A stretch of 64,000 nucleotides of DNA from DASYFG01 sp036498565 (GTDB taxonomy: Bacteria > Bacillota > Bacilli > Lactobacillales > Lactobacillaceae), in NCBI GenBank assembly GCA_036498565.1, contig DASYFG010000004.1, positions 372,001 to 436,000 of the forward strand. Reading direction: 5' to 3'. A program made the position numbers and the translations under genes. This document shows positions 43,445 to 51,823 of this stretch, piece after piece. Positions within the stretch are counted from its first letter, which is position 1. Every line of letters starts with the position of its first letter. Under the pieces are notes generated by a model. That model saw only the letters and a program-made list of their open reading frames with translations. It was not told the origin of the DNA and did no database searches.

Positions 43445-44188
43445 TTACTTGCGGCGGACAACGCGCTTATCGCCACGCTTTAAACGCTTAACTTCGTCTA
43501 ATTTCAGCGCGCGGAATTCACCAGGTTGTAAACCAACCAAATCCAAAAAGCCGTATTGTTCACGTTTCAATTTGTCCACTGGCAAACCGACTTTAGCGAG
43601 CATGTTTTTGACTTGGTGGTTACGACCTTCGTGAATTACCAAACGAATCATGCTGGTTTTCTTCGCATGATCCACACCTTGAATCGTCACTTGCGCCGGT
43701 GCTGTTTTCTTGCCTTCTAACACCAAGCCTTTGCGCAAAGGTTCTAATTGTTCAGCCTTGGCAACGCCCTTAACTTTGGCAATGTAGACCTTGTTGACTT
43801 CGTATTTTGGGTGCGTCAGTTGGTTGGCTAAATCGCCATCGTTGGTCAACAACAACGCGCCGGTCGTGTCATAATCCAACCGACCAACCGGATAAACGCG
43901 TTGATCAACGCCTTCCATCAAATCCACAACCGTTTGGCGGCCTTTTTCATCGTTGTTGGTCGTCACCACGCCACGTGGTTTGTTGAGCAAATAATAAACC
44001 AACTTTTCACGACTTTCAATGGGTTCACCATTCACTTCTACGTAATCGCTGTGGTCTACTTTGGTGCCCAACGCGGTCACCGTTTCCCCGTTCACTTGGA
44101 CGCGACCATCCAAAATCAATTGTTCTGCACCACGACGTGAGGCAAAACCAGCTTGTGCAATGACTTTTTGTAACCGTTCTTCTGCCAT
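43445..44188 (-). CDS. rluB: 23S rRNA pseudouridine synthase RluB
   Basis: A 247-residue RsuA/RluB-family synthase. It has an N-terminal S4 domain (RLQKVIAQAGFASRRGAEQLI) and a catalytic domain with the Asp in GRLDYDTTGALLLTNDG. AAGGAG lies before ATG 44188, which shares one base with the scpB stop (TGATG). The scpA-scpB-rluB order is standard for Firmicutes. It probably modifies U2605 of 23S rRNA. Confidence 0.93.
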   Translation of the reverse strand: MAEERLQKVIAQAGFASRRGAEQLILDGRVQVNGETVTALGTKVDHSDYVEVNGEPIESREKLVYYLLNKPRGVVTTNNDEKGRQTVVDLMEGVDQRVYPVGRLDYDTTGALLLTNDGDLANQLTHPKYEVNKVYIAKVKGVAKAEQLEPLRKGLVLEGKKTAPAQVTIQGVDHAKKTSMIRLVIHEGRNHQVKNMLAKVGLPVDKLKREQYGFLDLVGLQPGEFRALKLDEVKRLKRGDKRVVRRK

Positions 44189-44769
44189 CAATTTTCTCCT
44201 TGTGCAGTTTGTGAGGCGAATAATTCACCTTCATCGACGCCATTTGCTAATAATTCTTCAAATTCTGCTAACTTTGGTAATTGTGATAAATCTTGTAACC
44301 CGAAATAATCTAAAAATGTGGCCGTTGTGCCGTACAAAAGCGGCCGGCCAACGTCTTCTTTGCGCCCGACTGTGGCAATAAGTTGACGCAAAACCAGTTT
44401 TTGGAGCGTACCGGATGATTGCACGCCGCGGATATCGTCAATTTCAACGCGCGTGATCGGTTGTTGATACGCCACAATCACCAGCACTTCCATCGCCGCT
44501 TGGGACAAAGTCGCACTTTCGCTGCCTTGATGGAATTGTTGAATGACCTCACCAAAACCAGCTTTGGTCACGATGCGATAGACGTCATCGACGAATCGTA
44601 ATTCTAAACTACAGTGATCGTCCCCGGCATATTTTTGGGCGAGTGCTTGTAAATTTTGCGTGATGGCGGGTTTGTCAAAATGTGTTGCTTGTTGCAACGC
44701 GCTCATCGTCACGCCTTCGTCACCTGCCACAAATAACAACGCTTCTAACTGCGCTAAAGGTGAATTCAT
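44188..44769 (-). CDS. scpB: Segregation and condensation protein B
   Basis: A 193-residue winged-helix protein that, with ScpA, bridges SMC dimers in the condensin complex. It shows LEALLFVAGDEGV, LELRFVDDVYRIVTK, QAAMEVLVIVAYQQPITRVEIDDIRG and YGTTATFLDYFGL. GGAGAC precedes the ATG, which overlaps the scpA stop by 4 bases. Confidence 0.95.
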   Translation of the reverse strand: MNSPLAQLEALLFVAGDEGVTMSALQQATHFDKPAITQNLQALAQKYAGDDHCSLELRFVDDVYRIVTKAGFGEVIQQFHQGSESATLSQAAMEVLVIVAYQQPITRVEIDDIRGVQSSGTLQKLVLRQLIATVGRKEDVGRPLLYGTTATFLDYFGLQDLSQLPKLAEFEELLANGVDEGELFASQTAQGEN

Positions 44770-45521
44770 GTTGCGTCTCCTTTAGTAATTAAAATATCAT
44801 CTGGTCCTTGTTCTAACAACAAAACACGCGTCTTGGCTAATTCCAAAATGGCCAAAAAATTCATCACCAGCGCCTCGCGTGTTTGCAAATCAGCAAAAAA
44901 ACTGGTGAACGTTTGGGCGTGATCAACCGTCAATTTTGCCAACCGCGTGCGAATGTTTTTGAGCGCATCTTGCAAGGTGTACGCATCGTTGACCACACGA
45001 CGGTTCAACGGTTTTTGGCGTTGATGCCGCGCTAGGATTTGGGCAAACGCTGTTTGCAAATCAACCAAACCAAGTCCCGGTGCAAGTGGTGGTAAAATTT
45101 GTTCTGCCGGCACGGTTGCCAAGCGGGTAAAGGATTGTTGGTGAGCAGTTTCGCGTTCACGCAAATTTTCAGCGGCGACTTGGAATTGTTTGTAAGTTAA
45201 CAATTGCAACATCAACGCTTCGCGCGGGTCAACTTCGTCCACAAACAATTCTTCGTCCGCCGCTTGTTCAACCGGCAACAAATCATGTGATTTAAGGCGC
45301 AATAAATTGGCTGCCATCACCAAATATTCACCCGCCACGTCTAATTGTAACGCACGTTGTGCCTGCAAAAAATCCACGTACTGCGCGGTAATTTCAGCGA
45401 TCGGCAAATCAAAAATATTCATTTCTGCTTTTTTAATCAAATGCAATAACACATCTAAAGGACCTTCAAAATCAGAAATTTTAATTGTTAAACTTGCTTC
45501 GGTGATACGGCTTGACTCCAT
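44766..45521 (-). CDS. scpA: Segregation and condensation protein A
   Basis: A 251-residue kleisin that closes the SMC ring. It shows KISDFEGPLDVLLHLIKKAEMNIFDLPIAEIT (in pieces: DFEGPLDVLLHLI, FDLPIAEIT), the YLVMAANLLRLKS helix and a C-terminal winged helix. The only ATG is at 45521, 34 bases inside ribT and without a ribosome site. GGAG sits 9 bases before an in-frame ATC at 45506, which would give an N-terminus closer to the family. The start is therefore uncertain. Confidence 0.93.
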   Translation of the reverse strand: MESSRITEASLTIKISDFEGPLDVLLHLIKKAEMNIFDLPIAEITAQYVDFLQAQRALQLDVAGEYLVMAANLLRLKSHDLLPVEQAADEELFVDEVDPREALMLQLLTYKQFQVAAENLRERETAHQQSFTRLATVPAEQILPPLAPGLGLVDLQTAFAQILARHQRQKPLNRRVVNDAYTLQDALKNIRTRLAKLTVDHAQTFTSFFADLQTREALVMNFLAILELAKTRVLLLEQGPDDILITKGDAT

Positions 45522-45862
45522 TGGTTAATAATTGCTTGGGTTTGTAGCGTCCCCATAATAAATTGCGTCGGGAAAAGTTGTTTATACTCGCTCAACAAAG
45601 CGCCAAGATGCTCATCAGACGTGATTTCTGGTGATAAACTAATATGGCGCACGAGCGTGATTTCATCATCATAACGTTCAATGCCGATTACGCCTTGAAC
45701 TTGGCCACTTTGTGGTTCGTGCCACGTGTAAATTTCACGTGCCGGATCGTTGGCGTACCACGCCATTTCAGCTTGTAGATGATCAATTTCTTTTAAACCG
45801 GGTAACAACGCCATCAGGCCCATCACCGTTTTTTCTTGATCTGGTCGCATAATTGTTAGCAT
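45488..45862 (-). CDS. ribT: RibT-like GNAT acetyltransferase
   Basis: A 124-residue protein of the GNAT fold resembling B. subtilis RibT: GLMALLPGLKEIDHLQ, a central YTWHEPQSGQVQGVIGIE strand pair, VRHISLSPE and a C-terminal LQTQAIINQW. RibT is encoded beside riboflavin genes in Bacillus, but in Lactobacillales it stays next to scpA, as here. The acetyl acceptor is not known. AGGAGG precedes the ATG. Confidence 0.82.
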   Translation of the reverse strand: MLTIMRPDQEKTVMGLMALLPGLKEIDHLQAEMAWYANDPAREIYTWHEPQSGQVQGVIGIERYDDEITLVRHISLSPEITSDEHLGALLSEYKQLFPTQFIMGTLQTQAIINQWSQAVSPKQV

Positions 45863-45873
45863 TTTTTGACCTC

Positions 45874-46770
45874 CTAAGCGCGTGGATGCGCCTTTTGATA
45901 AACTTCTGTCAAACGTTTTCGCGAAATGTGCGTGTAAATTTGCGTCGTCGAAATATCGGCGTGCCCGAGTAATTCTTGGACAATCCGCAAATCAGCACCA
46001 TTTTCCAAAATATGCGTCGCAAAAGAGTGACGGAGCGTGTGCGGTGACACGTTTTTGGTAATGCCTGCTTCTGTCACCAGCGACTTAATCACTTTCCAAA
46101 TGCCTTGCCGACTAATCGAGCCGCCATGATCATTCACAAAGATTTCCGGCGTGTCCAAATCGCCCGCCAAAAGCGGCCGTGCCGTTTCAAAGTAACGCGT
46201 CAACCAATCGGCAGCCACTTCGCCAATCGGCACAATCCGTTCTTTATTGCCTTTTCCCAGCGTTTGAATTAAGCCCAATTCCAAATGCAAATCGCGCTGT
46301 TTCAAATTCACCAATTCGCTCACCCGCAAACCAGTCGCATACATCACTTCCAACAAAGTCCGATTCCGCAAACCCAACGTCGTGTTCACATCAGGCGTCG
46401 CCAATAAGCGATCAATTTCTTCCATGCTCAAAACCACCGGCAATTTGGCTTGCTTTTTTGGTGGCTTCACTTGTTGCATCGGATCGTTGTCAACCAAATT
46501 TTCCGCGCGTAAATAAGCAAAAAAACGTCGCAAAGACGTCACCATGTGCGCAATCGAGCTCGTCGCGTGCGCTTCATCTTGGAATTTTGCCAACCATTGA
46601 CTCAACGCATCACGATCAACTTGCCCAACCGCTAATTTTTGTTGGGCTAAATACGTCCCAAAGGCCGTCAAATCCTGTCGATAACTGATAATCGTGTTCT
46701 CTGACAAACCGCGTTGCACGCGCAATTGGTACAAATAATCTTCTAATTGTCGAGCGAAATCATTCTCCAT
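45874..46770 (-). CDS. xerD: Site-specific tyrosine recombinase XerD
   Basis: A 298-residue tyrosine recombinase and partner of XerC at dif. It has an N-terminal core-binding domain (LRVQRGLSENTIISYRQDL), then catalytic ATGLRVSEL (Arg), GKGNKER (Lys), HTLRHSFATH, LLGHADI and TQIYTH (Tyr). Position beside ribT-scpAB marks it as XerD. A TTG at 46773 is in frame; I use ATG 46770, which overlaps the cvfB stop and so is probably coupled. No strong ribosome site is visible. Confidence 0.93.
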   Translation of the reverse strand: MENDFARQLEDYLYQLRVQRGLSENTIISYRQDLTAFGTYLAQQKLAVGQVDRDALSQWLAKFQDEAHATSSIAHMVTSLRRFFAYLRAENLVDNDPMQQVKPPKKQAKLPVVLSMEEIDRLLATPDVNTTLGLRNRTLLEVMYATGLRVSELVNLKQRDLHLELGLIQTLGKGNKERIVPIGEVAADWLTRYFETARPLLAGDLDTPEIFVNDHGGSISRQGIWKVIKSLVTEAGITKNVSPHTLRHSFATHILENGADLRIVQELLGHADISTTQIYTHISRKRLTEVYQKAHPRA

Positions 46771-47623
46771 CAACTAATTCAATGCCACCTTCGATTTGCT
46801 TGATTTTACGCATTTTCATCAAACGTCCAACGGCACGTTTGAACTGTGATTTACTCATGCCAAATTGACGTTGGATCGCAATCGCATCACTTTTGTCATT
46901 GAAAGGCAGCGCGCGACTGGCGCGACGTTCCAATTGCGTCAACAAGAATTGCGCATCTTCATCCATCGCTTCAAACGCCCGTGGTTTCAAGCTCAAATTC
47001 AAAATTCCATCGTCGCGAACACCAACCACGCGCGCATCCAAAACTTGCCCCAAACGTGGTTCTTCATTTCGTTGACTGGGATGAATGAAGCCCAAATAAT
47101 AATCGTCAGTCATCACCAACGTCCCCGCCATTTTCAAACGATACGCGGTCGCTTTGACCATTGTGTTGTGCAATGTTTTTGGTGCACGGCGCGCAACAGC
47201 TTGGAATAATTCTTGCGTCGCTAATTCACCCCACAACCGGTCTTTGTCATCGGTGTACAAAGAAATCATCAACTTGTCGCCTTTTTGTGGCCACAATTCT
47301 TTCATCGTTGGCAACGTGTCGACCGAAACCACCACGTCTTTATTTGGCAAACCAATGTTCACAAAAACACCCAAGTCTTGCCGACTTGACACGACTTCGC
47401 CCCAACCAAATTGATTTTGTTGCACGGCGGGAATATTTTTGGTGATTTGACGTTGGTGATGCTCATTTTCATAAGCAAATCCCGTCACAAAACCACCTAA
47501 TTTTAATGGCTTTTCTAATTCAGATTTATCGATTTGATATGTCATCCCATCGATTTGCGCGAAGAAAAATTGTTCATTTTCATCCGTGACTTGTGCTTTA
47601 ATAATAGTTCCCAGATTTGACAC
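46760..47623 (-). CDS. cvfB: CvfB-family S1 RNA-binding protein
   Basis: A 287-residue protein with S1-like domains and a C-terminal winged helix (SKSQFKRAVGRLMKMRKI), matching CvfB/YitL. In Staphylococcus CvfB binds RNA and affects virulence-gene expression. In lactic bacteria the role is unknown. S1-like segments include NQFGWGEVVSSRQDLGVFV and GQVLDARVVGVRDDG. The start is GTG with GGGAG upstream. It heads the cvfB-xerD-ribT-scpA-scpB-rluB run. Confidence 0.88.
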   Translation of the reverse strand: MSNLGTIIKAQVTDENEQFFFAQIDGMTYQIDKSELEKPLKLGGFVTGFAYENEHHQRQITKNIPAVQQNQFGWGEVVSSRQDLGVFVNIGLPNKDVVVSVDTLPTMKELWPQKGDKLMISLYTDDKDRLWGELATQELFQAVARRAPKTLHNTMVKATAYRLKMAGTLVMTDDYYLGFIHPSQRNEEPRLGQVLDARVVGVRDDGILNLSLKPRAFEAMDEDAQFLLTQLERRASRALPFNDKSDAIAIQRQFGMSKSQFKRAVGRLMKMRKIKQIEGGIELVDGE

Positions 47624-47680
47624 AGCGGTCTCCCTTACGGTTTTGATTATCTTTAGTTTACCAGAGTGGTTAACATAATA

Positions 47681-49135
47681 CTACTCTGCTCGCCTTAAAT
47701 CCAAAAAATTTGTCCCAATCGTTTGCGTGAAAAGTTCATCGTGTTCGACAATAATCAGCGGCGCTTTCGTTTGAACTAATAATTGTGTGATTTGTTCTAT
47801 GTTGAACACGTCCAAATAATTCAATGGTTCATCCCAAATATATAGTGCGGCTGGCTCCACCAAAGACCGTGCCAAAGCAACGCGCTTTTGTTGACCGGCG
47901 CTCATTGTTTCAATCGGTTGCGTCAACACATCACGCCCCACACCTAATTGGCGCAATTGACGAAATAAATCTTCAAACGAGATGCGATAGCGCTGCGCAT
48001 AATCGGATAAAGTGCCATGTAATTGCGCATCTTGTTGTTGGATAAGACTGATTTGTTTGGTATAACGTTGGACGTTGTCGCCCGTAACGATGGCATTTAA
48101 CAACACAGATTTGCCGATGCCGTTCTCGCCTCGAATCACTAGCCGATCGCCTTGTTTTAAATCAAATGAAACCGGTTCGATCAGCGGTTTTCCCTCAACT
48201 TTTGCTTGCACATCTGTGGCACTTAAAAGCACTTCATGATAGTCAGGTTGAAAATTCAAGTGCAATTCAGTCGTAGTCTCAATGTTTTTCAAAAGCGCTT
48301 GCTTTTCTGTAATTTCAGCGTTCATGCGTTTTTCCAGATTTTTAGCTTTTTTCATCATGCGCGCTGCTCGCGCTCCCGTAAAGCCTTTGTCTACAGTAGG
48401 CGATTTTTCTTTTTCACGACTTGATGACCAAGACGACTTTTGTTGTGCAGTCGCTGATAAACGTGTAATGTCGCGCTTAAGTTGCGTATTTTGTTGGTTT
48501 TCGTAATCATCACGTAATTGCTTTTCGCGTTCATACAAAGCAAAATTGCCCTGATGTAACATCACCGTTGATTTTTCAATCGCTAGCACATGATCAATGA
48601 CTTGATTTAAAAACTGCCTATCATGACTGACGACAATAAATCCCGTTTTCTCCTTCAAATAATCGGCAACAAGCTGTCGGCTTTTTTGATCTAAATGATT
48701 CGTCGGTTCATCAATCAGCGCAAAGCCATCCTCCGCTAAAAACAGCAACGCTAAACGAACTTTGGTCTGTTCACCGCCGCTCAGTGTCTCAAACGGTTGC
48801 CACAAAACAGCAGGATCCACCTGCAACAAGCGTAATTCTCGTTCAATTTCCCACTGCGCAACATTTTCCATTTCAGCCAAAGCATGAAACGTGATTGTAC
48901 TAGCATCTGCCACAGGTTGCGGGAAATATTGCCATTGTATCTGATGCACAATTTGACCATTATCTGGCTGCAGATCGCCTTGTAATAAGCGTAAAAAAGT
49001 CGTTTTCCCGTAACCATTTCGCCCGACTAATCCCAAACGCCAACTCGTATCAAGATTCAAATTAACATCTTGAAAAATTGATTGTGTCTGTTGTGCAAAC
49101 GAAAAAGTCACGTGATTTAATTGAATAATTGACAT
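47681..49135 (-). CDS. ABC-F ATPase, Lsa-type (ribosome protection family)
   Basis: A 484-residue soluble protein with two ABC domains and no TM segment. Walker A motifs are GRNGYGKTT and GENGIGKS. Signatures are LSGGEQTK and MSAGQQKR; Walker B motifs are ALIDEPTNHLD and YIWDEPLNYLD. The linker (SSWSSSREKEKSP, KGFTGARAARMMKKAKNLE) resembles Lsa/Vga-type ABC-F proteins. Those bind the ribosomal E site and confer low susceptibility to lincosamides, streptogramin A and pleuromutilins. The frame is open 26 codons upstream, but GGAGG lies 6 bases before ATG 49135. An attenuator hairpin hides that site. Whether it protects against a drug here is inferred. Confidence 0.9.
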   Translation of the reverse strand: MSIIQLNHVTFSFAQQTQSIFQDVNLNLDTSWRLGLVGRNGYGKTTFLRLLQGDLQPDNGQIVHQIQWQYFPQPVADASTITFHALAEMENVAQWEIERELRLLQVDPAVLWQPFETLSGGEQTKVRLALLFLAEDGFALIDEPTNHLDQKSRQLVADYLKEKTGFIVVSHDRQFLNQVIDHVLAIEKSTVMLHQGNFALYEREKQLRDDYENQQNTQLKRDITRLSATAQQKSSWSSSREKEKSPTVDKGFTGARAARMMKKAKNLEKRMNAEITEKQALLKNIETTTELHLNFQPDYHEVLLSATDVQAKVEGKPLIEPVSFDLKQGDRLVIRGENGIGKSVLLNAIVTGDNVQRYTKQISLIQQQDAQLHGTLSDYAQRYRISFEDLFRQLRQLGVGRDVLTQPIETMSAGQQKRVALARSLVEPAALYIWDEPLNYLDVFNIEQITQLLVQTKAPLIIVEHDELFTQTIGTNFLDLRRAE

Positions 49136-49168
49136 AAAAAGCCTCCAATTCAACACGGAATTGGAGGC
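49136..49168 (-). promoter_or_regulatory. Attenuator hairpin hiding the ABC-F ribosome site
   Basis: Minus-strand perfect 11-bp stem GCCTCCAATTC-CGTGTT-GAATTGGAGGC (49168-49141) followed by TTTTT and then the ATG. The 3' arm contains the GGAGG Shine-Dalgarno. The structure can act both as a short terminator and as a ribosome-site lock. Confidence 0.8.
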
Positions 49169-49244
49169 GCAAAAAAATCGTGCGTCAAAATAACGTACAA
49201 TCCACCTAACCAATTCCAGTAAGCACGCACAGCAAAAATAACAC
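49150..49244 (-). other. Leader region with candidate leader peptides for the ABC-F gene
   Basis: Upstream of the hairpin, AAAGGTG (49248-49242) can serve two frames. A TTG at 49235 (spacing 6) encodes a 9-residue peptide MLCVLTGIG ending at 49206. A GTG at 49230 encodes 26 residues ending with a TGA (49152-49150) in the hairpin loop. Between them GGAATTGG (49217-49210) is complementary to CCAATTCC (49164-49157) of the hairpin's 5' arm, an alternative pairing that would free the ribosome site. This is the usual logic of leader-peptide attenuation. Confidence 0.55.
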
Positions 49245-49360
49245 CTTTACTATGCAGTTCCTAGTGGATTAGTTTTTCAATGGATCATACCTCATTTCTT
49301 AAATTATGCTTAGCATATCAGAATATTGATTACCCGTCAACGTAGTTGTTGTCCAAACAC

Positions 49361-49726
49361 TCAGTTATTTCCCGCCTGTTGCTCTCGCCACGCACCACTT
49401 TTATGTAAGTCAATTTTGTAGCGTAAATGTTCTAATGTTTCGGTTAACTGCGCTAATTCAGTGACAATGTGTGCCTCGGCCGTCTCTAAAACATCAATAA
49501 TCATGTCTTCGTCACGTGCATTAGCAAAAATTTGTTTAATCGATTTGACAGGAATACCAGAACGGCGAAAATGCACAATTGTTTTTAATCGATCAAATGT
49601 CCGTTCATCAAATTCGCGAATTCCCCGTGCATTGCGGCCAATTTTTAACAAACCTTCTTTTTCGTAGTAACGGATGGTGTGCACGCTAATCTCACACTCA
49701 ACCATTGCCTGTTGTAAACTAATCAT
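49361..49726 (-). CDS. MerR-family transcriptional regulator
   Basis: A 121-residue MerR protein with an N-terminal winged helix (ECEISVHTIRYYEKEGLL, IREFDERTFDRLKTI) and a long coiled-coil dimerisation helix. No metal-binding Cys cluster is present, so it is of the AdhR-like, non-metal kind. GAGGAA precedes the ATG. It is divergent from a tautomerase gene; the intergenic region holds a 19-bp-spacer promoter with a dyad, the hallmark of MerR activation. Confidence 0.88.
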   Translation of the reverse strand: MISLQQAMVECEISVHTIRYYEKEGLLKIGRNARGIREFDERTFDRLKTIVHFRRSGIPVKSIKQIFANARDEDMIIDVLETAEAHIVTELAQLTETLEHLRYKIDLHKSGAWREQQAGNN

Positions 49727-49744
49727 TTTTATTCCTCACTTGCA

Positions 49745-49775
49745 TTGCGCTAGACCAACTCTAGCGTGATAAGCT
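49745..49775 (+). promoter_or_regulatory. MerR-type promoter/operator of the tautomerase gene
   Basis: TTGCGC (49745-49750), a 19-base spacer and TAAGCT (49770-49775). A perfect dyad CGCTAGA-CCAAC-TCTAGCG (49748-49766) lies between them. MerR-family activators twist such over-long spacers to align the two boxes. Confidence 0.65.
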
Positions 49776-49816
49776 AACCTTGTCAAGTTTTCAAATCAAA
49801 AAAGGACGTTCAAATT

Positions 49817-50236
49817 ATGCCAATGATCGATATTTATGCTAAACCTAATACCTTTGCCGAACCACAAAAACTCGCACAAGCGACCGCACAACTTGTGATG
49901 ACCATCGAAGCCGTGCCCAACATTGCGATGTTTCGTCAAAATACAGCTGGTTTTATTCACGAAAACACCATTATGTCAAACGTTGATGGTGACGATGACT
50001 ACATTCGTGTTCAAGTGTTAACCAACGTTGACGCTTTAAGTCGCGAACAACAATTAGCGTTAACCAGCCAAATGACGGATTTAGTTGCAAATGCCACGAC
50101 CGATCCCGATATCTATCGCAATAAAATCTGGGTATTACTCACGCAAGCGGTTGCCGGTGGCTGGGGTTTGGCCGGCCATGCGCATACCAATGAAGAACTT
50201 GTGGCAGCTGCCCGTGCAGAAATTGCCAAAGCCTAA
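49817..50236 (+). CDS. Tautomerase-superfamily protein
   Basis: A 139-residue protein of the 4-oxalocrotonate tautomerase/MIF fold. Met1 is followed by Pro2 (MPMIDIYA), the catalytic N-terminal proline once Met is removed. It has RVQVLTNVDAL in the middle and a GGWGLAGHAHTNEELVAAAR tail. The length is that of a longer single-chain tautomerase. AAAAGGAC precedes the ATG. Divergent from a MerR regulator that probably activates it. The substrate is unknown; such pairs are often linked to aldehyde or quinone stress. Confidence 0.78.
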   Translation: MPMIDIYAKPNTFAEPQKLAQATAQLVMTIEAVPNIAMFRQNTAGFIHENTIMSNVDGDDDYIRVQVLTNVDALSREQQLALTSQMTDLVANATTDPDIYRNKIWVLLTQAVAGGWGLAGHAHTNEELVAAARAEIAKA

Positions 50237-50261
50237 AACTAAAACACGTATAAACTTGACA

Positions 50262-50292
50262 AAAAAAGCATTGCCAACTGGCAATGCTTTTA
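50262..50292. terminator. Bidirectional terminator between the tautomerase and pyk genes
   Basis: Stem AGCATTGCC-AACT-GGCAATGCT (50267-50288), flanked by seven A before and four T after. Confidence 0.85.
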
Positions 50293-50296
50293 AAAT

Positions 50297-51727
50297 TTAA
50301 ACTGTTTGAACCGTCAACATGTTTGTTGTACCAGATTGTTGCATTGGCACACCGGCAGCGATCAAAATTGTGTCGCCTTCGACTGCCAAACCTTGTTCCA
50401 CAACCGCTTTTTTCGCCAAAGCGACCATGTCATCAATTGTTTCCGGTGCGTCATACAAAACAGGGACAACGCCGTAGTTCAAAGTCAAACCACGTTGCAC
50501 TTGTTCCGCATACGTTACCGCCAAAATCGGTGCGTCTGGACGGTGCTTTGAAATCATACGCGCTGTGTATCCAGAGTTGGTTGAAGCAACAATTGCCTTT
50601 GCACCAACGTTTGAAGCGATTGCAGCGACTGAATTTCCCACCGCTTCTGTCACATCAGTTTTGTCAAACAAACCAGCCGTGATTGTACGACCGTTAATTG
50701 CCAAAGCGGATTCGGCTTTTTCATCAATTGCGGCCATTGTCGCAACGGCTTCTACGGGGTATGAACCATTCGCAGATTCACCTGACAACATCGTCGCATC
50801 CGTACCGTCAAAGACCGCGTTGGCCACGTCGGAAGCTTCCGCACGTGTTGGACGTGGATTTTCAATCATTGAATCCAACATGTCCGTTGCCGTGATCACC
50901 GGCTTACCAGCGGCGTTCATCTTGCGAATCATTTCCTTTTGGACCAAAGGCACGTTTTCGGCTGGGATTTCGACACCCATGTCACCACGCGGTACCATCA
51001 ATCCATCAGCCACGGCCAAGATTTCGTCCATGTTGTCGATCCCTTCTTGCGATTCGATCTTTGGAATGATTTGCACGTGTTCGTTGCCTGTTTCCACCAA
51101 AATTGAGCGGATGTCCAAAACGTCTTGTGCTTTACGGACAAATGATGCGGCGATGTAGCTGATGCCATTTTCCAAACCAAAACGAATGTCTTCGGCGTCT
51201 TTTTCCGTAATACCTGGCAAATTAATTGACACGCCCGGTGCGTTAACACCCTTGCGTGACCCCAACAAACCGTCGTTTTGAACGCTGACAACCAATTCAC
51301 GCGTCGTTTCATCTTTTGCCAAAACGATCATTTCAATCAAACCATCGTCAAACAAAACTGAACCGCCGACCTTCACATCGTCATACAAACCAGAGTACGT
51401 CACCGCAATCTTTTCGGCCGTACCTTCCAACGTGTCATCCATTGAGATGCGCAATTGGTCGCCGGTTTTGAACGGAATTTTGCCACCTTCAACAGCTTGA
51501 ACCGTTGTGCGAATTTCGGCACCCTTCGTGTCCAACAAAATCCCAACAATCTTGCCCGTCAACTTTTCAGCTTCGTGAACGGCTTCAATTCGTGCCAAAT
51601 GTTCTTGGTGGTTCCCGTGTGAAAAGTTCATGCGGAAGACGTTTGCGCCCGCTTCGATTAACTTTGCAATGGTAGCCACGTCTGAACTGGCTGGTCCAAG
51701 TGTTGCGACGATCTTCGTCTTTTTCAT
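50297..51727 (-). CDS. pyk: Pyruvate kinase
   Basis: A 476-residue glycolytic kinase converting PEP and ADP to pyruvate and ATP. It shows KIVATLGPAS, RMNFSHG, the active-site KIESQEGIDN, GDMGVEIP, the signature MIRKMNAAGKPVITATDML, and a C-terminal allosteric domain. It lacks the extra PEP-utiliser-like domain found in some Bacillales enzymes. An ATG at 51754 is in frame, but AAGGAG precedes ATG 51727 (11-base gap), which gives the conserved MKKTKIVATLG start. Confidence 0.96.
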   Translation of the reverse strand: MKKTKIVATLGPASSDVATIAKLIEAGANVFRMNFSHGNHQEHLARIEAVHEAEKLTGKIVGILLDTKGAEIRTTVQAVEGGKIPFKTGDQLRISMDDTLEGTAEKIAVTYSGLYDDVKVGGSVLFDDGLIEMIVLAKDETTRELVVSVQNDGLLGSRKGVNAPGVSINLPGITEKDAEDIRFGLENGISYIAASFVRKAQDVLDIRSILVETGNEHVQIIPKIESQEGIDNMDEILAVADGLMVPRGDMGVEIPAENVPLVQKEMIRKMNAAGKPVITATDMLDSMIENPRPTRAEASDVANAVFDGTDATMLSGESANGSYPVEAVATMAAIDEKAESALAINGRTITAGLFDKTDVTEAVGNSVAAIASNVGAKAIVASTNSGYTARMISKHRPDAPILAVTYAEQVQRGLTLNYGVVPVLYDAPETIDDMVALAKKAVVEQGLAVEGDTILIAAGVPMQQSGTTNMLTVQTV

Positions 51728-51778
51728 GATTGAAAAAACTCCTTTTTTGGTCATTATCTCGTTTTCTATTTCCTTTAC

Positions 51779-51807
51779 AGTTTACCACGTTGCCGGCTTT
51801 TAGCCAA
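51779..51807 (-). promoter_or_regulatory. pyk promoter
   Basis: Minus-strand TTGGCT (51807-51802), 17-base spacer, and TAAACT (51784-51779) preceded by TGG (extended -10). The start codon is about 50 bases downstream. Confidence 0.6.
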
Positions 51808-51823
51808 ACGCGGACAAGGAAAT

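Noticed and set aside
49136..49213. In-frame N-terminal extension of the ABC-F protein
   Set aside because: Family alignment by eye starts at MSIIQL, where GGAGG is correctly spaced; the extension only crosses the attenuator.
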